This document shows positions 53,809-62,640 of a DNA stretch of 64,000 nt, one piece after another. The DNA is from Novosphingobium fluoreni. Its GTDB lineage: Bacteria > Pseudomonadota > Alphaproteobacteria > Sphingomonadales > Sphingomonadaceae. Under the pieces are notes generated by a model. The model was given only the letters and a program-made list of their open reading frames with translations, was not told the DNA's origin and did no database searches. Position numbers and translations under genes: made by a program. Within the stretch, counting starts at the first letter, position 1, and each line of letters opens with the position of its first letter. The stretch spans positions 310,001 through 374,000 of the forward strand of contig NZ_JACIDY010000002.1 in assembly GCF_014196615.1 (NCBI RefSeq), in the 5' to 3' direction.

Positions 53809-54069
53809 GGCGCGCGCCATAGACCGCGGCGGGCGGCAAGCCAAATCTTTCGTGGATACGGGGCTGGCAGTCAGCGCGCGCGGCCTTCCGACTATCGCGC
53901 GAAACCGGCTTTGGAGTTGCCATTCGCGCGCGACTCTGGTAGCGGCGCGCCGTTGACGCAGGTCTCGTACGGGATCGGCGGCGTTCGTCATTATTATTTT
54001 TATGGGCTGTCCTGCCTTGTAGGCGGAGCGGGACGGTCTGCTATCGTATTTGGTGAGGTTCTTCGTTTT

Positions 54070-54276
54070 ATGCAAATCATGGTACGGGACAACAACGTCG
54101 ATCAGGCCCTTCGCGCGCTCAAGAAGAAGCTGCAGCGCGAAGGCGTGTATCGTGAGATGAAGTTGCGCCGTCACTTCGAGAAGCCGTCGGAAAAGCGCGC
54201 CCGTGAAAAGGCCGCCGCTGTTCGCCGCGCCCGCAAGCTGGAGCGCAAGCGCCTGGAGCGTGACGGCGCGAAGTAG
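54070..54276 (+). CDS. rpsU: 30S ribosomal protein S21
   Basis: A 68-residue ribosomal protein: [25 protein letters not shown] is the conserved S21 opening, followed by [26 protein letters not shown]. It binds the small subunit near the anti-Shine-Dalgarno region and helps translation initiation. ATG 54070 is used; a second ATG at 54079 (MVRDNN) would also fit. It is monocistronic, with a terminator about 70 bases after the stop. Confidence 0.95.
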   Translation: MQIMVRDNNVDQALRALKKKLQREGVYREMKLRRHFEKPSEKRAREKAAAVRRARKLERKRLERDGAK

Positions 54277-54346
54277 GTTTCACGCGCCATCGGCCGCGCA
54301 TTGCGGTGCGGGTTGGCGCTTGAACCCTTCGCTTGCTTGAGCCATG

Positions 54347-54375
54347 AGGGCGCGGACGCAATCCGCGCCCTTTTG
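54347..54375 (+). terminator. Rho-independent terminator of rpsU
   Basis: AGGGCGCGGA, CGCAA, TCCGCGCCCTTTTG: a 10-base GC-rich stem followed by TTTT, 70 bases beyond the rpsU stop and 30 bases before the FKBP start. Confidence 0.85.
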
Positions 54376-54404
54376 CATATCCTGTCCCAAGAGGCTTTGA
54401 CTTC

Positions 54405-54950
54405 ATGACCGAGATCACCCGCGTCCCGCTTCAGCCCATCGCCAAGGGCAGCCTGACCAAGCTGTGGGTCGGCATTGCGGCGGTCGCTCTGCTGGGTTGC
54501 GGCGTGGCCTGGGCGGCGATGCCCGCCTCGGTCGATGTCGATACGCTGGTGGCCGGCCAGGGTCCGTCGCCCACGCGCGATGACGTGGCGCTTGTGAACT
54601 ACAAGGGCACTCTGCCTGACGGTAAGGTGTTCGACGAAGGCAAGCAGGCCGTGCTGCCGCTCGCCGAAGTCGTCCCCGGCTTCACCAAGGCTCTGGAGCA
54701 GATGCAGAAGGGCGGCAAGTACAAGGTCCATATCCCCAGCGCGCTGGCCTATGGTGACAAGGGCGCGGGCCCGATCCCGGCCAATACCGACCTCGACTTT
54801 GAGATCGAGCTGCTGGACTTCAAGAGCCGCGCCGAGATCGAGCAGCAACAACGCATCATGCAACAGCTGCAGCAGATGCAGATGGGCGGCGGCGCTCCGG
54901 CGGCGGGCATGCCGGGCGCTGGCCCGGCGGTACCCCCGCCCGCGCAATAA
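54405..54950 (+). CDS. FKBP-type peptidyl-prolyl isomerase, membrane-anchored or exported
   Basis: A 181-residue prolyl isomerase. One N-terminal helix (LWVGIAAVALLGCGVAWAA) acts as signal or anchor; the FKBP domain spans about 55-142, with NYKGTLPDGKVFDEG, VVPGFTKALEQMQKGGK and IPANTDLDFEIELLD matching the drug-binding fold. The C-terminus is a Gln/Met/Gly/Pro-rich tail (QQQRIMQQLQQMQMGGG...) with low complexity. It would assist folding in the periplasm. It is followed by gatCAB 116 bases later on the same strand. Confidence 0.9.
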   Translation: MTEITRVPLQPIAKGSLTKLWVGIAAVALLGCGVAWAAMPASVDVDTLVAGQGPSPTRDDVALVNYKGTLPDGKVFDEGKQAVLPLAEVVPGFTKALEQMQKGGKYKVHIPSALAYGDKGAGPIPANTDLDFEIELLDFKSRAEIEQQQRIMQQLQQMQMGGGAPAAGMPGAGPAVPPPAQ

Positions 54951-55066
54951 GGCCGGCGGCGCGCCGCCGCGCCCTGCTTGAAGCGCAACGGGGCGGGTGT
55001 TAGCTCTGCTGCCTCCCGCCAATTTTCCCGCCCGCCATCGCGGGCAGTCGGACATGAGGACGAACC

Positions 55067-55369
55067 ATGTCGGTCGATACCGCAACCGTGGCGAAGATCG
55101 CCTCCCTCGCTCGCATCAAGCTGGGCGAGGGTGAGGCAGCGGCGATGGTGCCGGAACTGAACGGCATCCTCGCCTGGGTGGACCAGCTGGGCGAAGTCGA
55201 CGTCACCGGCGTCGAGCCGATGACCGCCGTCATCCCCAACACCCTACGCCTGCGCGATGATGTGATCGATGCCGATCCGCTTACCGGCGGCGGCATCCGC
55301 GACAAGGTCCTCGCCAACGCGCCCGCGGCCGAACACGGCTTCTTCGGCGTGCCCAAGGTGATCGAATAA
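55067..55369 (+). CDS. gatC: Asp-tRNA(Asn)/Glu-tRNA(Gln) amidotransferase subunit C
   Basis: The 100-residue small subunit of the GatCAB complex, which converts misacylated Glu-tRNA-Gln (and Asp-tRNA-Asn) to the correct amide. [21 protein letters not shown] is the conserved opening, and [25 protein letters not shown] the typical closing block. It wraps around and stabilises GatA. ATG follows GAGGACG. gatA begins 2 bases after the stop, so the genes form one operon. Confidence 0.93.
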   Translation: MSVDTATVAKIASLARIKLGEGEAAAMVPELNGILAWVDQLGEVDVTGVEPMTAVIPNTLRLRDDVIDADPLTGGGIRDKVLANAPAAEHGFFGVPKVIE

Positions 55370-55371
55370 GC

Positions 55372-56874
55372 ATGACAGATCTCAATTCCTCCGGCCTCAC
55401 CGATCTCGGCGTCGCCGCCATCCGCTCGGGCGTCGCCTCGGGGGACTTCACCGCCGTCGAAGTGGCGGAGGCGTTCAACGCCAATGTCGCGGCGGCGCAG
55501 GACGCGCTGAACGCCTTCATCGTCGCCACGCCGGACAGGGCGATCGAGGCCGCGCAGGCCGTCGATGCCAAGCGCGCCAAGGGCGAAGCGCTGGGCAAGA
55601 TGGCCGGCGTGCCGATCGGCATGAAGGACCTGTTCGCCACCGTGGGCGTGCAGACCACCGCGGCCAGCCACATTCTGGAAGGCTTCACGCCGCAGTACGA
55701 AAGCACCGTCAGCGCCAAGCTGTGGGATGCGGGCGCGGGCATGCTGGGCAAGCTGAACCTTGATCAGTTCGCGATGGGCTCGTCGAACGAGACCAGCTAT
55801 TTCGGCAATGTGGTCTCGCCCTGGCGGCGCAACGACGGCGGCAACGCGCCGCTCGCGCCGGGCGGTTCCTCGGGCGGTTCCTCCGCCGCGATCGCCGCAC
55901 GGCTGTGCCCGGCGGCCACCGGCACCGATACCGGCGGCTCGATCCGCCAGCCCGCCGCGTTCACCGGCATCACCGGCATCAAGCCGACGTATGGCCGTTG
56001 CTCGCGCTGGGGCGTGGTCGCGTTCGCCAGCTCGCTCGACCAGGCGGGCCCGATGGCGCGGGACGTCACCGATTGCGCGATCATGCTGGAGGCGATGGCC
56101 GGGTTCGATCCCAAGGATTCGACCAGCCTGAACCTGCCGGTGCCGGAGTGGGAGAAGGGCCTCAACGCCGATCTCAGCGGCAAGGGTGTGGGCATCCCGC
56201 GCGAATACCGGATGGACGGGATGGACGCCGACGTTGCGAAATCCTGGGACGACGGCATTGCCTGGCTGAAGGATGCCGGCGCCACCATCGTCGACGTGTC
56301 GCTGCCGCACACCAAATACGCGCTGCCCGCGTATTACATCATCGCTCCGGCCGAAGCCTCGTCCAACCTCGCGCGCTATGATGGCGTGCGCTATGGCCTG
56401 CGCGATCTTCCCGATGGCTCGAACCTGCAGGACATGTACGCCGCCACCCGCGCGGCTGGCTTCGGTGCGGAAGTGCGCCGCCGCATCCTGATCGGCACTT
56501 ACGTGCTTTCGGCAGGCTTCTACGATGCGTACTACACGCAGGCGCAGAAAGTGCGGACCCTGATCGCGCGCGACTTCGCGCAGGCGTTCGAACAGTGTGA
56601 CGTGATCCTGGCGCCCACCGCGCCCTCCGCTGCGTTTGCGCTGGGTGAGAACACCGAAGACCCGCTCAAGATGTACTTGAACGACGTTTTCGCGGTGCCC
56701 GCCAGCCTGGCCGGCCTTCCGGCGATGTCAGTCCCTGCGGGCCTCAACCGTGAGGGCCTGCCGCTCGGCCTGCAGATCATCGGCAAGGCTTTCGACGAGC
56801 AGGGCGTGCTCAACGCCGGCCTGGCGATCGAACAGCGCGCGAACTTTACCGCGCGGCCCGGCAAGTGGTGGTGA
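55372..56874 (+). CDS. gatA: Asp-tRNA(Asn)/Glu-tRNA(Gln) amidotransferase subunit A
   Basis: A 500-residue amidase-signature subunit that releases ammonia from glutamine. The Ser-cis-Ser-Lys triad is visible: Lys in [14 protein letters not shown] near 85, and the two Ser in [17 protein letters not shown] and [14 protein letters not shown] near 163-190. The C-terminal ITVPAGLN-type segment reads [11 protein letters not shown]. Length is normal. It lies between gatC (2-base gap) and gatB (5-base gap). tRNA-Gln, its indirect substrate, is encoded earlier in the window. Confidence 0.96.
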   Translation: MTDLNSSGLTDLGVAAIRSGVASGDFTAVEVAEAFNANVAAAQDALNAFIVATPDRAIEAAQAVDAKRAKGEALGKMAGVPIGMKDLFATVGVQTTAASHILEGFTPQYESTVSAKLWDAGAGMLGKLNLDQFAMGSSNETSYFGNVVSPWRRNDGGNAPLAPGGSSGGSSAAIAARLCPAATGTDTGGSIRQPAAFTGITGIKPTYGRCSRWGVVAFASSLDQAGPMARDVTDCAIMLEAMAGFDPKDSTSLNLPVPEWEKGLNADLSGKGVGIPREYRMDGMDADVAKSWDDGIAWLKDAGATIVDVSLPHTKYALPAYYIIAPAEASSNLARYDGVRYGLRDLPDGSNLQDMYAATRAAGFGAEVRRRILIGTYVLSAGFYDAYYTQAQKVRTLIARDFAQAFEQCDVILAPTAPSAAFALGENTEDPLKMYLNDVFAVPASLAGLPAMSVPAGLNREGLPLGLQIIGKAFDEQGVLNAGLAIEQRANFTARPGKWW

Positions 56875-56879
56875 CTGAC

Positions 56880-58382
56880 ATGACTGAAAGCACATACCGT
56901 ATCCAGGGCGCTACCGGCGAGTGGGAGGTCGTGATCGGCCTGGAAGTCCACGCGCAGGTCACGTCGAATTCCAAGCTGTTCTCCGGTGCCGCCACCGAGT
57001 TCGGAGCCGAGCCCAATGCGCAGGTCAGCCTGGTCGACGCGGCGATGCCGGGAATGCTGCCGGTGCCCAATCGGGAGTGCATCCGCCAGGCGGTACGCAC
57101 CGGCATGGCGATCGACGCGCAGATCAACAAATGGTCTCGGTTCGATCGCAAGAACTACTTCTACGCCGATCTGCCGCAGGGCTATCAGATCAGCCAGCTG
57201 TACCATCCGCTGGTCGGCGAAGGCTCGCTGACGATCGACGCGGACGAGAAGGCCGGGCTTCCCGAAGCCAAGGTGATCGGCATCGAGCGTATTCACGTCG
57301 AGCAGGACGCTGGCAAGCTGATGCATGATCAGCATCCGACGATGTCCTACGTCGATCTCAACCGCTCGGGCGTGGCGCTGATGGAAATCGTCAGCCGCCC
57401 GGACATGCGTTCTCCCGCCGAAGCAGGCGCTTACGTCGCCAAGCTGCGTCAGATCCTGCGTTATGTCGGTTCGTGCGATGGCAATATGGACCAGGGCTCC
57501 ATGCGGTGCGACGTGAACGTCTCGGTCCGCAAGCCCGGTGATGAATTCGGCACGCGCACGGAAACCAAGAACGTCAACTCGGTCCGATTCGTGATGGCCA
57601 CGATCGAGCATGAGGCCGCGCGCCAGGTCGACGTGCTGGAGAGCGGCGGCAAGATCGTGCAGGAAACCCGGCTGTTCGATCCCGGCACCGGCACCACGCG
57701 CTCCATGCGCTCGAAGGAAGATGCGCACGACTACCGCTACTTCCCCGATCCGGACCTGCTGCCGCTGGTGCTGGACGATGCCTTCCTGGAAGATTGCCGC
57801 AACTCGCTGCCCGAACTGCCGGACGCCAAGCGCGCGCGCTATGAAGGCGATCTGGGGCTCAGCACATACAATGCCAGCGTGCTGACCGCCGATGTGGAGA
57901 CCGCGCGCTGGTTCGAGCGTCTGCTGGGCGAGACCGCCACGGCGCAGGGCAAGCAGCCCGCCGATGTCGCCAAGCAGGCGGCCAACTGGCTGATCTCCGA
58001 ACTGTTCGGCGCGCTGAACAAGCTGGGCAAGTCGCTTGAAGAATCGCCGGTAAGCCCTGCTAGCGGCGCGGAATTGCTGGCACTGGTGGGCAAGGGCACG
58101 ATCTCCGGCTCGATCGCCAAGCAGGTCCTGGAAAAGATGCTAGAAACCGGCGACGGCGCCAATGCGATCGTCGAGCGCGAGGGGCTGAAGCAGGAGAGCG
58201 ACACCGGCGCGATCGAGGCCAAGGTTGAGGAGATCCTCGCCGCCAATGCCGACAAGGTCGAGCAGTATCGCGGTGGCAAGCAGGCGCTGTTCGGGTTCTT
58301 CGTCGGTCAGACGATGAAGGCCATGCAGGGCAAGGGCAACCCGCAGGTGGTGAACGAGATCCTGAAGACGAAGCTGGGATAA
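56880..58382 (+). CDS. gatB: Asp-tRNA(Asn)/Glu-tRNA(Gln) amidotransferase subunit B
   Basis: A 500-residue subunit that binds the misacylated tRNA and carries the transamidation site. [20 protein letters not shown] is the family opening, followed by [26 protein letters not shown] [18 protein letters not shown], and [18 protein letters not shown]. The C-terminal YqeY-like helical domain ends [13 protein letters not shown] 56880 is chosen; GTG codons just upstream overlap gatA and are less likely. It completes the gatCAB operon. Confidence 0.96.
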   Translation: MTESTYRIQGATGEWEVVIGLEVHAQVTSNSKLFSGAATEFGAEPNAQVSLVDAAMPGMLPVPNRECIRQAVRTGMAIDAQINKWSRFDRKNYFYADLPQGYQISQLYHPLVGEGSLTIDADEKAGLPEAKVIGIERIHVEQDAGKLMHDQHPTMSYVDLNRSGVALMEIVSRPDMRSPAEAGAYVAKLRQILRYVGSCDGNMDQGSMRCDVNVSVRKPGDEFGTRTETKNVNSVRFVMATIEHEAARQVDVLESGGKIVQETRLFDPGTGTTRSMRSKEDAHDYRYFPDPDLLPLVLDDAFLEDCRNSLPELPDAKRARYEGDLGLSTYNASVLTADVETARWFERLLGETATAQGKQPADVAKQAANWLISELFGALNKLGKSLEESPVSPASGAELLALVGKGTISGSIAKQVLEKMLETGDGANAIVEREGLKQESDTGAIEAKVEEILAANADKVEQYRGGKQALFGFFVGQTMKAMQGKGNPQVVNEILKTKLG

Positions 58383-58388
58383 GCACCA

Positions 58389-58408
58389 CGGCCCCGCCTG
58401 GGGCCGTT
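58389..58408. terminator. Possible bidirectional terminator between gatB and the 2OG oxygenase
   Basis: ACGGCCCC, GCCT, GGGGCCGT forms a perfect 8-base stem between two convergent stop codons. There is no T-run on either side, so it would act weakly or with Rho. Confidence 0.4.
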
Positions 58409-58412
58409 AGGA

Positions 58413-59348
58413 CTACCCCTTCAAGCCGATTTCCCGAAGGCGCTCCTGCAGGTATTCGTCCGCAGTGATGGTGGCGGGGTAGCGGTCGGGACGATCGCTG
58501 CCGATGCACTCTGGCAGGGTTTCCAGGCGGAAGTCGCTGCGCGGGTGCAGGAAGAAGGGCATCGAATAGCGGCTGTACCCCGCGCGCTCCCCGGCGGGAT
58601 TGCGCACCCGATGGGTGGTGGAGGGCAGGACGTGATTGGTCAGCCGCTGCAGCATGTCGCCGATGTTGACCACCAGCGCGCCCTCCGGCGGCGCGATCGA
58701 AAGCCAGCGTCCATCCTTGCCCAGTAGCTCCAGGCCCGCTTCCTCTGCACCCAGCAGCAGGGTGATGAGGTTGATATCCTCATGCGCGCCGGCCCGGATC
58801 GCGCCGCTGGCCTCGGCTTTGACCGGGGGATAATGCAGCAGACGCAGAACGGAATTGCCATCCTCGATCGCCGGATCGAACCAGTGCTCATCCAGACCCA
58901 GGTCGAGCGCAATGGCGGAGAGCAGGCGCGATCCGGCGCGATCGAATTCGGCGAACAGCGTCTCGAATACGGTCCGAAAGCCGGCGGGGCTTTCCGGCCA
59001 GATGTTGGGGAGCATCGTCGAGCGCAGCGGGTGATCGTCCGGCAGATCGCGGCCGACGTGCCAGAATTCCTTGAGGTCCTTCTCCGTTGCGCCCTTGGCG
59101 ACTTCGGTGCGAAACGGCGTATATCCGCGCGCTCCGCCGGTGCCCGCCATGAAATATCGCATTTTTTCCTCGGTCGGCAGGGCGAAGAGTTCCGCTGTGA
59201 GCCGCCATGCCTCGGCGATCAGCGCGGGATCGATGCCGTGGTCGCGCACCAGGGCGAAGCCGAAGGTGCGAAAGCTGCGTCCGATATCGGACGCGATGCC
59301 GCGCGGCTCGTCGGCCAAGCTGAGTATGGGGATTTCGGCGATGTCCAT
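58413..59348 (-). CDS. 2-oxoglutarate/Fe(II) oxygenase, isopenicillin-N-synthase family
   Basis: A 311-residue oxygenase with the DIOX_N region (ILSLADEPRGIASDIGRSFRTFGFALVRDHG) and the C-terminal 2OG-FeII domain. The iron triad is seen as AHEDINLITLLLG (His and Asp) and the distal His in STTHRVRNP; the 2OG-binding Arg is in RYSMPFFLHP. Family members hydroxylate or cyclise small molecules, and many bacterial copies have no known substrate. It is divergent from the EVE-domain gene with 63 bases between. Confidence 0.85.
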   Translation of the reverse strand: MDIAEIPILSLADEPRGIASDIGRSFRTFGFALVRDHGIDPALIAEAWRLTAELFALPTEEKMRYFMAGTGGARGYTPFRTEVAKGATEKDLKEFWHVGRDLPDDHPLRSTMLPNIWPESPAGFRTVFETLFAEFDRAGSRLLSAIALDLGLDEHWFDPAIEDGNSVLRLLHYPPVKAEASGAIRAGAHEDINLITLLLGAEEAGLELLGKDGRWLSIAPPEGALVVNIGDMLQRLTNHVLPSTTHRVRNPAGERAGYSRYSMPFFLHPRSDFRLETLPECIGSDRPDRYPATITADEYLQERLREIGLKG

Positions 59349-59411
59349 GAGTGCGATCCGCGCTGAATTGGGCTAGTGGCGTCCGCTCTAGTCGATAACG
59401 CGAGGCGATGC

Positions 59412-59852
59412 ATGTCCAAGAGCCACGGGGCAAAAAGCTATTGGCTGATGAAGTCCGAGCCCGATGCCTATAGCTGGGACGATCTTCTGGCCGAGGGAGA
59501 GGGCACCTGGGACGGCGTGCGCAACCACCGCGCGGCCAACAATCTGCGCGCGATGCAGGTGGGAGACGAGGCGTTCTTCTACCACTCCAACATCGGCAAG
59601 GAGATCGTCGGCGTGGTGCAGATCAGCGAGTCCGGCATCCCTGACCCGAGCGATCCCGAGGGCAAGTGGGCTGCGGTGAAGGTCAAGCCGGTCCGGAAGC
59701 TGGCTCGTCCGGTTACGCTCAAGGAGGTCAAGGCCGATCCGAAACTGGCCGAGATGGAGCTAGTGAAGCTCTCGCGCCTGTCCGTCGCCGTGGTTACCCC
59801 TGAGGAGTGGGCCTACATTCTGAAGCTGGCGGGTGAGGGCGGTAAAGATTGA
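59412..59852 (+). CDS. EVE-domain (YTH/PUA-like) protein
   Basis: A 146-residue single EVE domain. SYWLMKSEPDAYSWDDL opens it, with GTWDGVRNHRAANNLRAMQVGDEAFFYHSN and IGKEIVGVVQI, the classic block pattern of the family that includes thymocyte nuclear protein 1. EVE domains share a fold with YTH domains and bind modified bases in DNA or RNA. ATG 59412 is chosen because the fold starts just after MSKSHGAK. The role here is unknown. Confidence 0.9.
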   Translation: MSKSHGAKSYWLMKSEPDAYSWDDLLAEGEGTWDGVRNHRAANNLRAMQVGDEAFFYHSNIGKEIVGVVQISESGIPDPSDPEGKWAAVKVKPVRKLARPVTLKEVKADPKLAEMELVKLSRLSVAVVTPEEWAYILKLAGEGGKD

Positions 59853-59874
59853 TCCGTGTCAAATTGTCGCAACT

Positions 59875-59899
59875 GCAACCGTTGGTTTTCCGCGACGTT
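59875..59899 (+). promoter_or_regulatory. Candidate EcfG-type general-stress promoter for the CsbD gene
   Basis: GCAAC at 59875-59879 and CGTT at 59896-59899, with 16 bases between, match the alphaproteobacterial EcfG consensus GGAAC-N16/17-CGTT at all but one position. The start codon of the CsbD-type stress gene lies about 52 bases downstream. Match and spacing are seen; use of the site is inference. Confidence 0.4.
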
Positions 59900-59951
59900 T
59901 AAAGGATCAAAGACGGACACACGTCGCCGTCTTCATTCAAGGAGATAAGCC

Positions 59952-60131
59952 ATGGGTGAACTGACCGACAAGGCCAAGGGCCTCGCCAACGAAGCGATCG
60001 GCAACGTCAAGCAGGCCGTCGCCGGCAAGAACAACCCCGATCTGGCAGCCGAGGGCAAGGCCCAGGAAACCAAGGGCGAAGCCCAGCAGGTCAAGGGTTC
60101 CGTGAAGGGCGCATTGGGCGACAAGGTCTGA
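59952..60131 (+). CDS. CsbD-family stress protein
   Basis: A 59-residue, highly charged, Ala/Lys/Gly-rich protein beginning MGELTDKAKGLANEAIGN, with KAQETKGEAQQVKGSVKGALGD at the end: the repeated KAKG/KGEAQQVKG pattern of CsbD (YjbJ-like) proteins. They accumulate in stress or stationary phase and have no enzyme activity known. The ribosome site AAGGAGAT is very strong. A likely EcfG-type promoter lies upstream and a terminator 25 bases downstream, so it is monocistronic. Confidence 0.9.
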   Translation: MGELTDKAKGLANEAIGNVKQAVAGKNNPDLAAEGKAQETKGEAQQVKGSVKGALGDKV

Positions 60132-60155
60132 TCCCTTCTAATCCTGATTAAACGG

Positions 60156-60184
60156 AAAGGCCGCCTTCGGGCGGTCTTTTTTTG
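60156..60184 (+). terminator. Rho-independent terminator of the CsbD gene
   Basis: AAGGCCGCC, TTC, GGGCGGTCTTTTTTT: a strong stem followed by seven T, 25 bases past the CsbD stop. Confidence 0.92.
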
Positions 60185-60334
60185 CGCTCGCCGCTCGTCT
60201 GCGAAGCGGTGGGCGATGCTCGCCTAGATAGAAATCGGTTCCAGCCGGGCCAAGGCGGATCTTCCACCGTGCCGTTTTAGGCCAGCGAAAAGCCTCTACT
60301 GGCGAACATGGTAACCATTTCTTAAGCATGTTCC

Positions 60335-60550
60335 ATGTCATCGCTCAGCCATCGCCGCGCCTTGGTCCTCTCGGACGAGGGCGCTCGCCATCCCTTCCGC
60401 CGATCGCTGCCGCCGCATGTGTGCGCCACGCTGATCGCGCACGAGCCACCGGCCCCGCGTTCGATTCGCCGGATCATCAATGAGGATTGGCGTGGCTTTC
60501 TGGCCGCCTATTGCGCCACGTTCGTCGTGATCATCGTCTTCCTGGCCTGA
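60335..60550 (+). CDS. Small tail-anchored membrane protein (71 aa)
   Basis: A 71-residue ORF with a polar, Arg/Pro/His-rich N-terminal half and a C-terminal hydrophobic helix (FLAAYCATFVVIIVFLA) that runs to the last residue. RRIINEDWRGF just before the helix looks like an interfacial segment. No good ribosome site precedes ATG 60335 and no family is recognised, so it is a plausible but unproven gene. It is convergent with the LplT-like transporter, 13 bases away. Confidence 0.5.
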   Translation: MSSLSHRRALVLSDEGARHPFRRSLPPHVCATLIAHEPPAPRSIRRIINEDWRGFLAAYCATFVVIIVFLA

Positions 60551-60563
60551 AAGCCGGAAGCAA

Positions 60564-61868
60564 TCAGGCGGTCAGCGCCGCGCGTTCGGCGCGCAGCAGA
60601 GCATACCCGAACCATGCAGGCAGCAAGCAGCAACCTGCCACCACCAGCAATTGCTTCACCACGGCCAGGCCCAGCATGCTGAGCAGCCCCGCAAACAGCG
60701 CGCCGACCACCATCGCGCCGGAATTGACGATGTTGTTCGCCGCGATCGTCCGCGCCGTCTGCGATTTTTCCACGAAGGTGGTGAGAAACGCATAGAGCGG
60801 CACCACGAACATGCCGCCCGACACCGCGATCCCCAGCAAGGTGAGCAGCAGCGTCGGGGCGAGGGGGTGGGCGATGAACGTGGGGACGTCCATCATCGCT
60901 CCGCCCGCCTGCCAATCGCTGCAGATCGATTCGAAAGCGATCAGGAAACCGCCCATCGCGATCACCGACATCGGCGAATATTTGGCGGAAACCGTGCCTT
61001 TCAATAGAGCATTGATCGACACCGACCCGATCGCCACGCCTACGGAGAAGATCACCAGGAACAGGCTGGCCACTTCCTTGCTGGCGCTCAGCACGTTCTT
61101 GGCCAGCGGCGTGAATTGCACGAACAGGATCGTGCAAATGGCCCAAAAGATACTGATCGCCACGATCGCCAGGAACACCCGGCGATCGTGAACGGTGTCC
61201 ATGATCAGCTTGCGAGAGGCGCGAAAGACATTGAAATCCAGCGGCTCGATCGCGCCCAGCGGCGGGGCGGGCGGCACGAACTGGGATGAGGCAAAGCCCA
61301 GGCATGCCACCAGAACCACGGCGATCGCGGCCCAGTGCACCCCGATCCAGCCCGCCACGATCGTACCCGCCAGCACCGCCATGTATGTGCCGGCTTCGAC
61401 CAGGCCGGTGCCGGCCAGCACTTCGCCTTGCTTCAGGTGCTGCGGCAGGATTGCGTACTTGATCGGGCCGAAAAACGTCGAATGGACGCCCATCGCGAAC
61501 AGCGCCAGCAGCATCAGCGGGATGGACAAGGTGCCGATCCCCACGCCGCGCCACGCCAGCAGCAAGCCGGCGCCGCCCACCATCATGATCCCGATCTCAC
61601 ACGCCTTGACCACGCGGATGATCTGCGCCTTGTCCCGCATGTCCGCCAGCTGTCCGGCGAGCGCGGAGAGCAGGAAGAACGGTACCACGAACACCCCGGA
61701 CGCGACCGCGCTGAACCACATCTCCGCCGTCTCGGAATTGTAGACCGAGTAGACGACGAAAAAGACCATCGCGTTTTTGAACAGGTTGTCGTTGAAGGCG
61801 CCCAGCAACTGGGTGACGAAGAGCGGCAGGAAGCGGCGCGCCCGGATCAGCTGGGTCGAAGTCGTCAT
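60564..61868 (-). CDS. MFS transporter, LplT-like (lysophospholipid transporter type)
   Basis: A 434-residue, twelve-helix permease. The opening RRFLPLFVTQLLGAFNDNLFKNAMVFF is the signature of the LplT branch, which flips lysophospholipids across the inner membrane for repair by the Aas acyltransferase. No acyltransferase domain is fused and no aas gene adjoins. ATG 61868 fits the family start; an upstream in-frame codon adds 17 residues. It is divergent from pgsA, another phospholipid gene, with 152 bases between. Confidence 0.82.
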   Translation of the reverse strand: MTTSTQLIRARRFLPLFVTQLLGAFNDNLFKNAMVFFVVYSVYNSETAEMWFSAVASGVFVVPFFLLSALAGQLADMRDKAQIIRVVKACEIGIMMVGGAGLLLAWRGVGIGTLSIPLMLLALFAMGVHSTFFGPIKYAILPQHLKQGEVLAGTGLVEAGTYMAVLAGTIVAGWIGVHWAAIAVVLVACLGFASSQFVPPAPPLGAIEPLDFNVFRASRKLIMDTVHDRRVFLAIVAISIFWAICTILFVQFTPLAKNVLSASKEVASLFLVIFSVGVAIGSVSINALLKGTVSAKYSPMSVIAMGGFLIAFESICSDWQAGGAMMDVPTFIAHPLAPTLLLTLLGIAVSGGMFVVPLYAFLTTFVEKSQTARTIAANNIVNSGAMVVGALFAGLLSMLGLAVVKQLLVVAGCCLLPAWFGYALLRAERAALTA

Positions 61869-62020
61869 GCGTCCTGTAATGCCAGCGCCACGAGTGGCGG
61901 CCAAATGCCTGCGGAACACTTAGTGGCAATGGGGCGGCGGGCAAGCCCCGTTGAGAAGCAGCCACTTCATTTTATTCGGCGGGTTCCACGCAGGCCCCAC
62001 AGCGCCTAAGAGCCGAAAGG

Positions 62021-62614
62021 ATGCTGACCCTGCCGAATCTGCTCACGCTCTCGCGCATCTTCGCGGTGCCGCTGCTGGCCTTTCTGTTGTGGTGGCCCCG
62101 ATGGGAGGCCGGCTACGGCCTGGCCTTCGCGCTTTACAGCCTGATGGGTATCACCGACTACTTCGATGGCTACATCGCGCGCTCCAGCGGCGCGGTCTCT
62201 CGCCTCGGTGTGTTCCTCGATCCCATCGCGGACAAGATCATGGTCGCCGCCGTGATTCTGGTGCTGACCGCGCAAGGCGTTCTGACAGGCCCCTACGTGG
62301 GCGACGCGCACGTTATCGCCGGGCTCATTATCCTGGTCCGGGAAATCGCGGTTTCCGGCCTGCGCGAGTTTCTGGGCGGCATCCAGGTCTCGGTTCCCGT
62401 CAGTCGCCTGGCGAAATGGAAGACGACGTTCCAGCTGGTTTCCTTGGGCGCCTTGATCCTGGGCCATGCGATGCCGTGGTGGAACCTCGATCTGGGGGCA
62501 ATCACCTTCAACGTGCCCCATACGGTCGGCCTGACGACCCTGTGGGCCGCAGCGGTTCTGACGCTAATTACGGGCTGGGATTACTTGCGAGTCGGCCTCA
62601 AGCACATGGATTGA
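62021..62614 (+). CDS. pgsA: CDP-diacylglycerol-glycerol-3-phosphate 3-phosphatidyltransferase
   Basis: A 197-residue inner-membrane enzyme that makes phosphatidylglycerol phosphate, the committed step to PG and cardiolipin. The CDP-alcohol phosphotransferase motif is complete: Asp46, Asp49-Gly50, Ala53-Arg54, Gly63, Asp67 and Asp71 (DYFDGYIAR ... GVFLDPIAD). LPNLLTLSRIFAVPLLAF is the typical first helix. ATG 62021 follows GAAAGG. A shorter frame upstream is unlikely to be real. Confidence 0.95.
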   Translation: MLTLPNLLTLSRIFAVPLLAFLLWWPRWEAGYGLAFALYSLMGITDYFDGYIARSSGAVSRLGVFLDPIADKIMVAAVILVLTAQGVLTGPYVGDAHVIAGLIILVREIAVSGLREFLGGIQVSVPVSRLAKWKTTFQLVSLGALILGHAMPWWNLDLGAITFNVPHTVGLTTLWAAAVLTLITGWDYLRVGLKHMD

Positions 62615-62640
62615 CGAGGCCCGCGATCAGGCCGTCCGCG

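Noticed and set aside
53809..54069. Search for a fluoride riboswitch upstream of crcB
   Set aside because: No conserved crcB-motif core was seen on the coding strand; crcB seems to be expressed without one.
54955..54968. Palindrome GGCGGCGCGCCGCC after the FKBP gene
   Set aside because: It is short, has no loop suited to a terminator and no T-run; in GC-rich DNA it is expected by chance.
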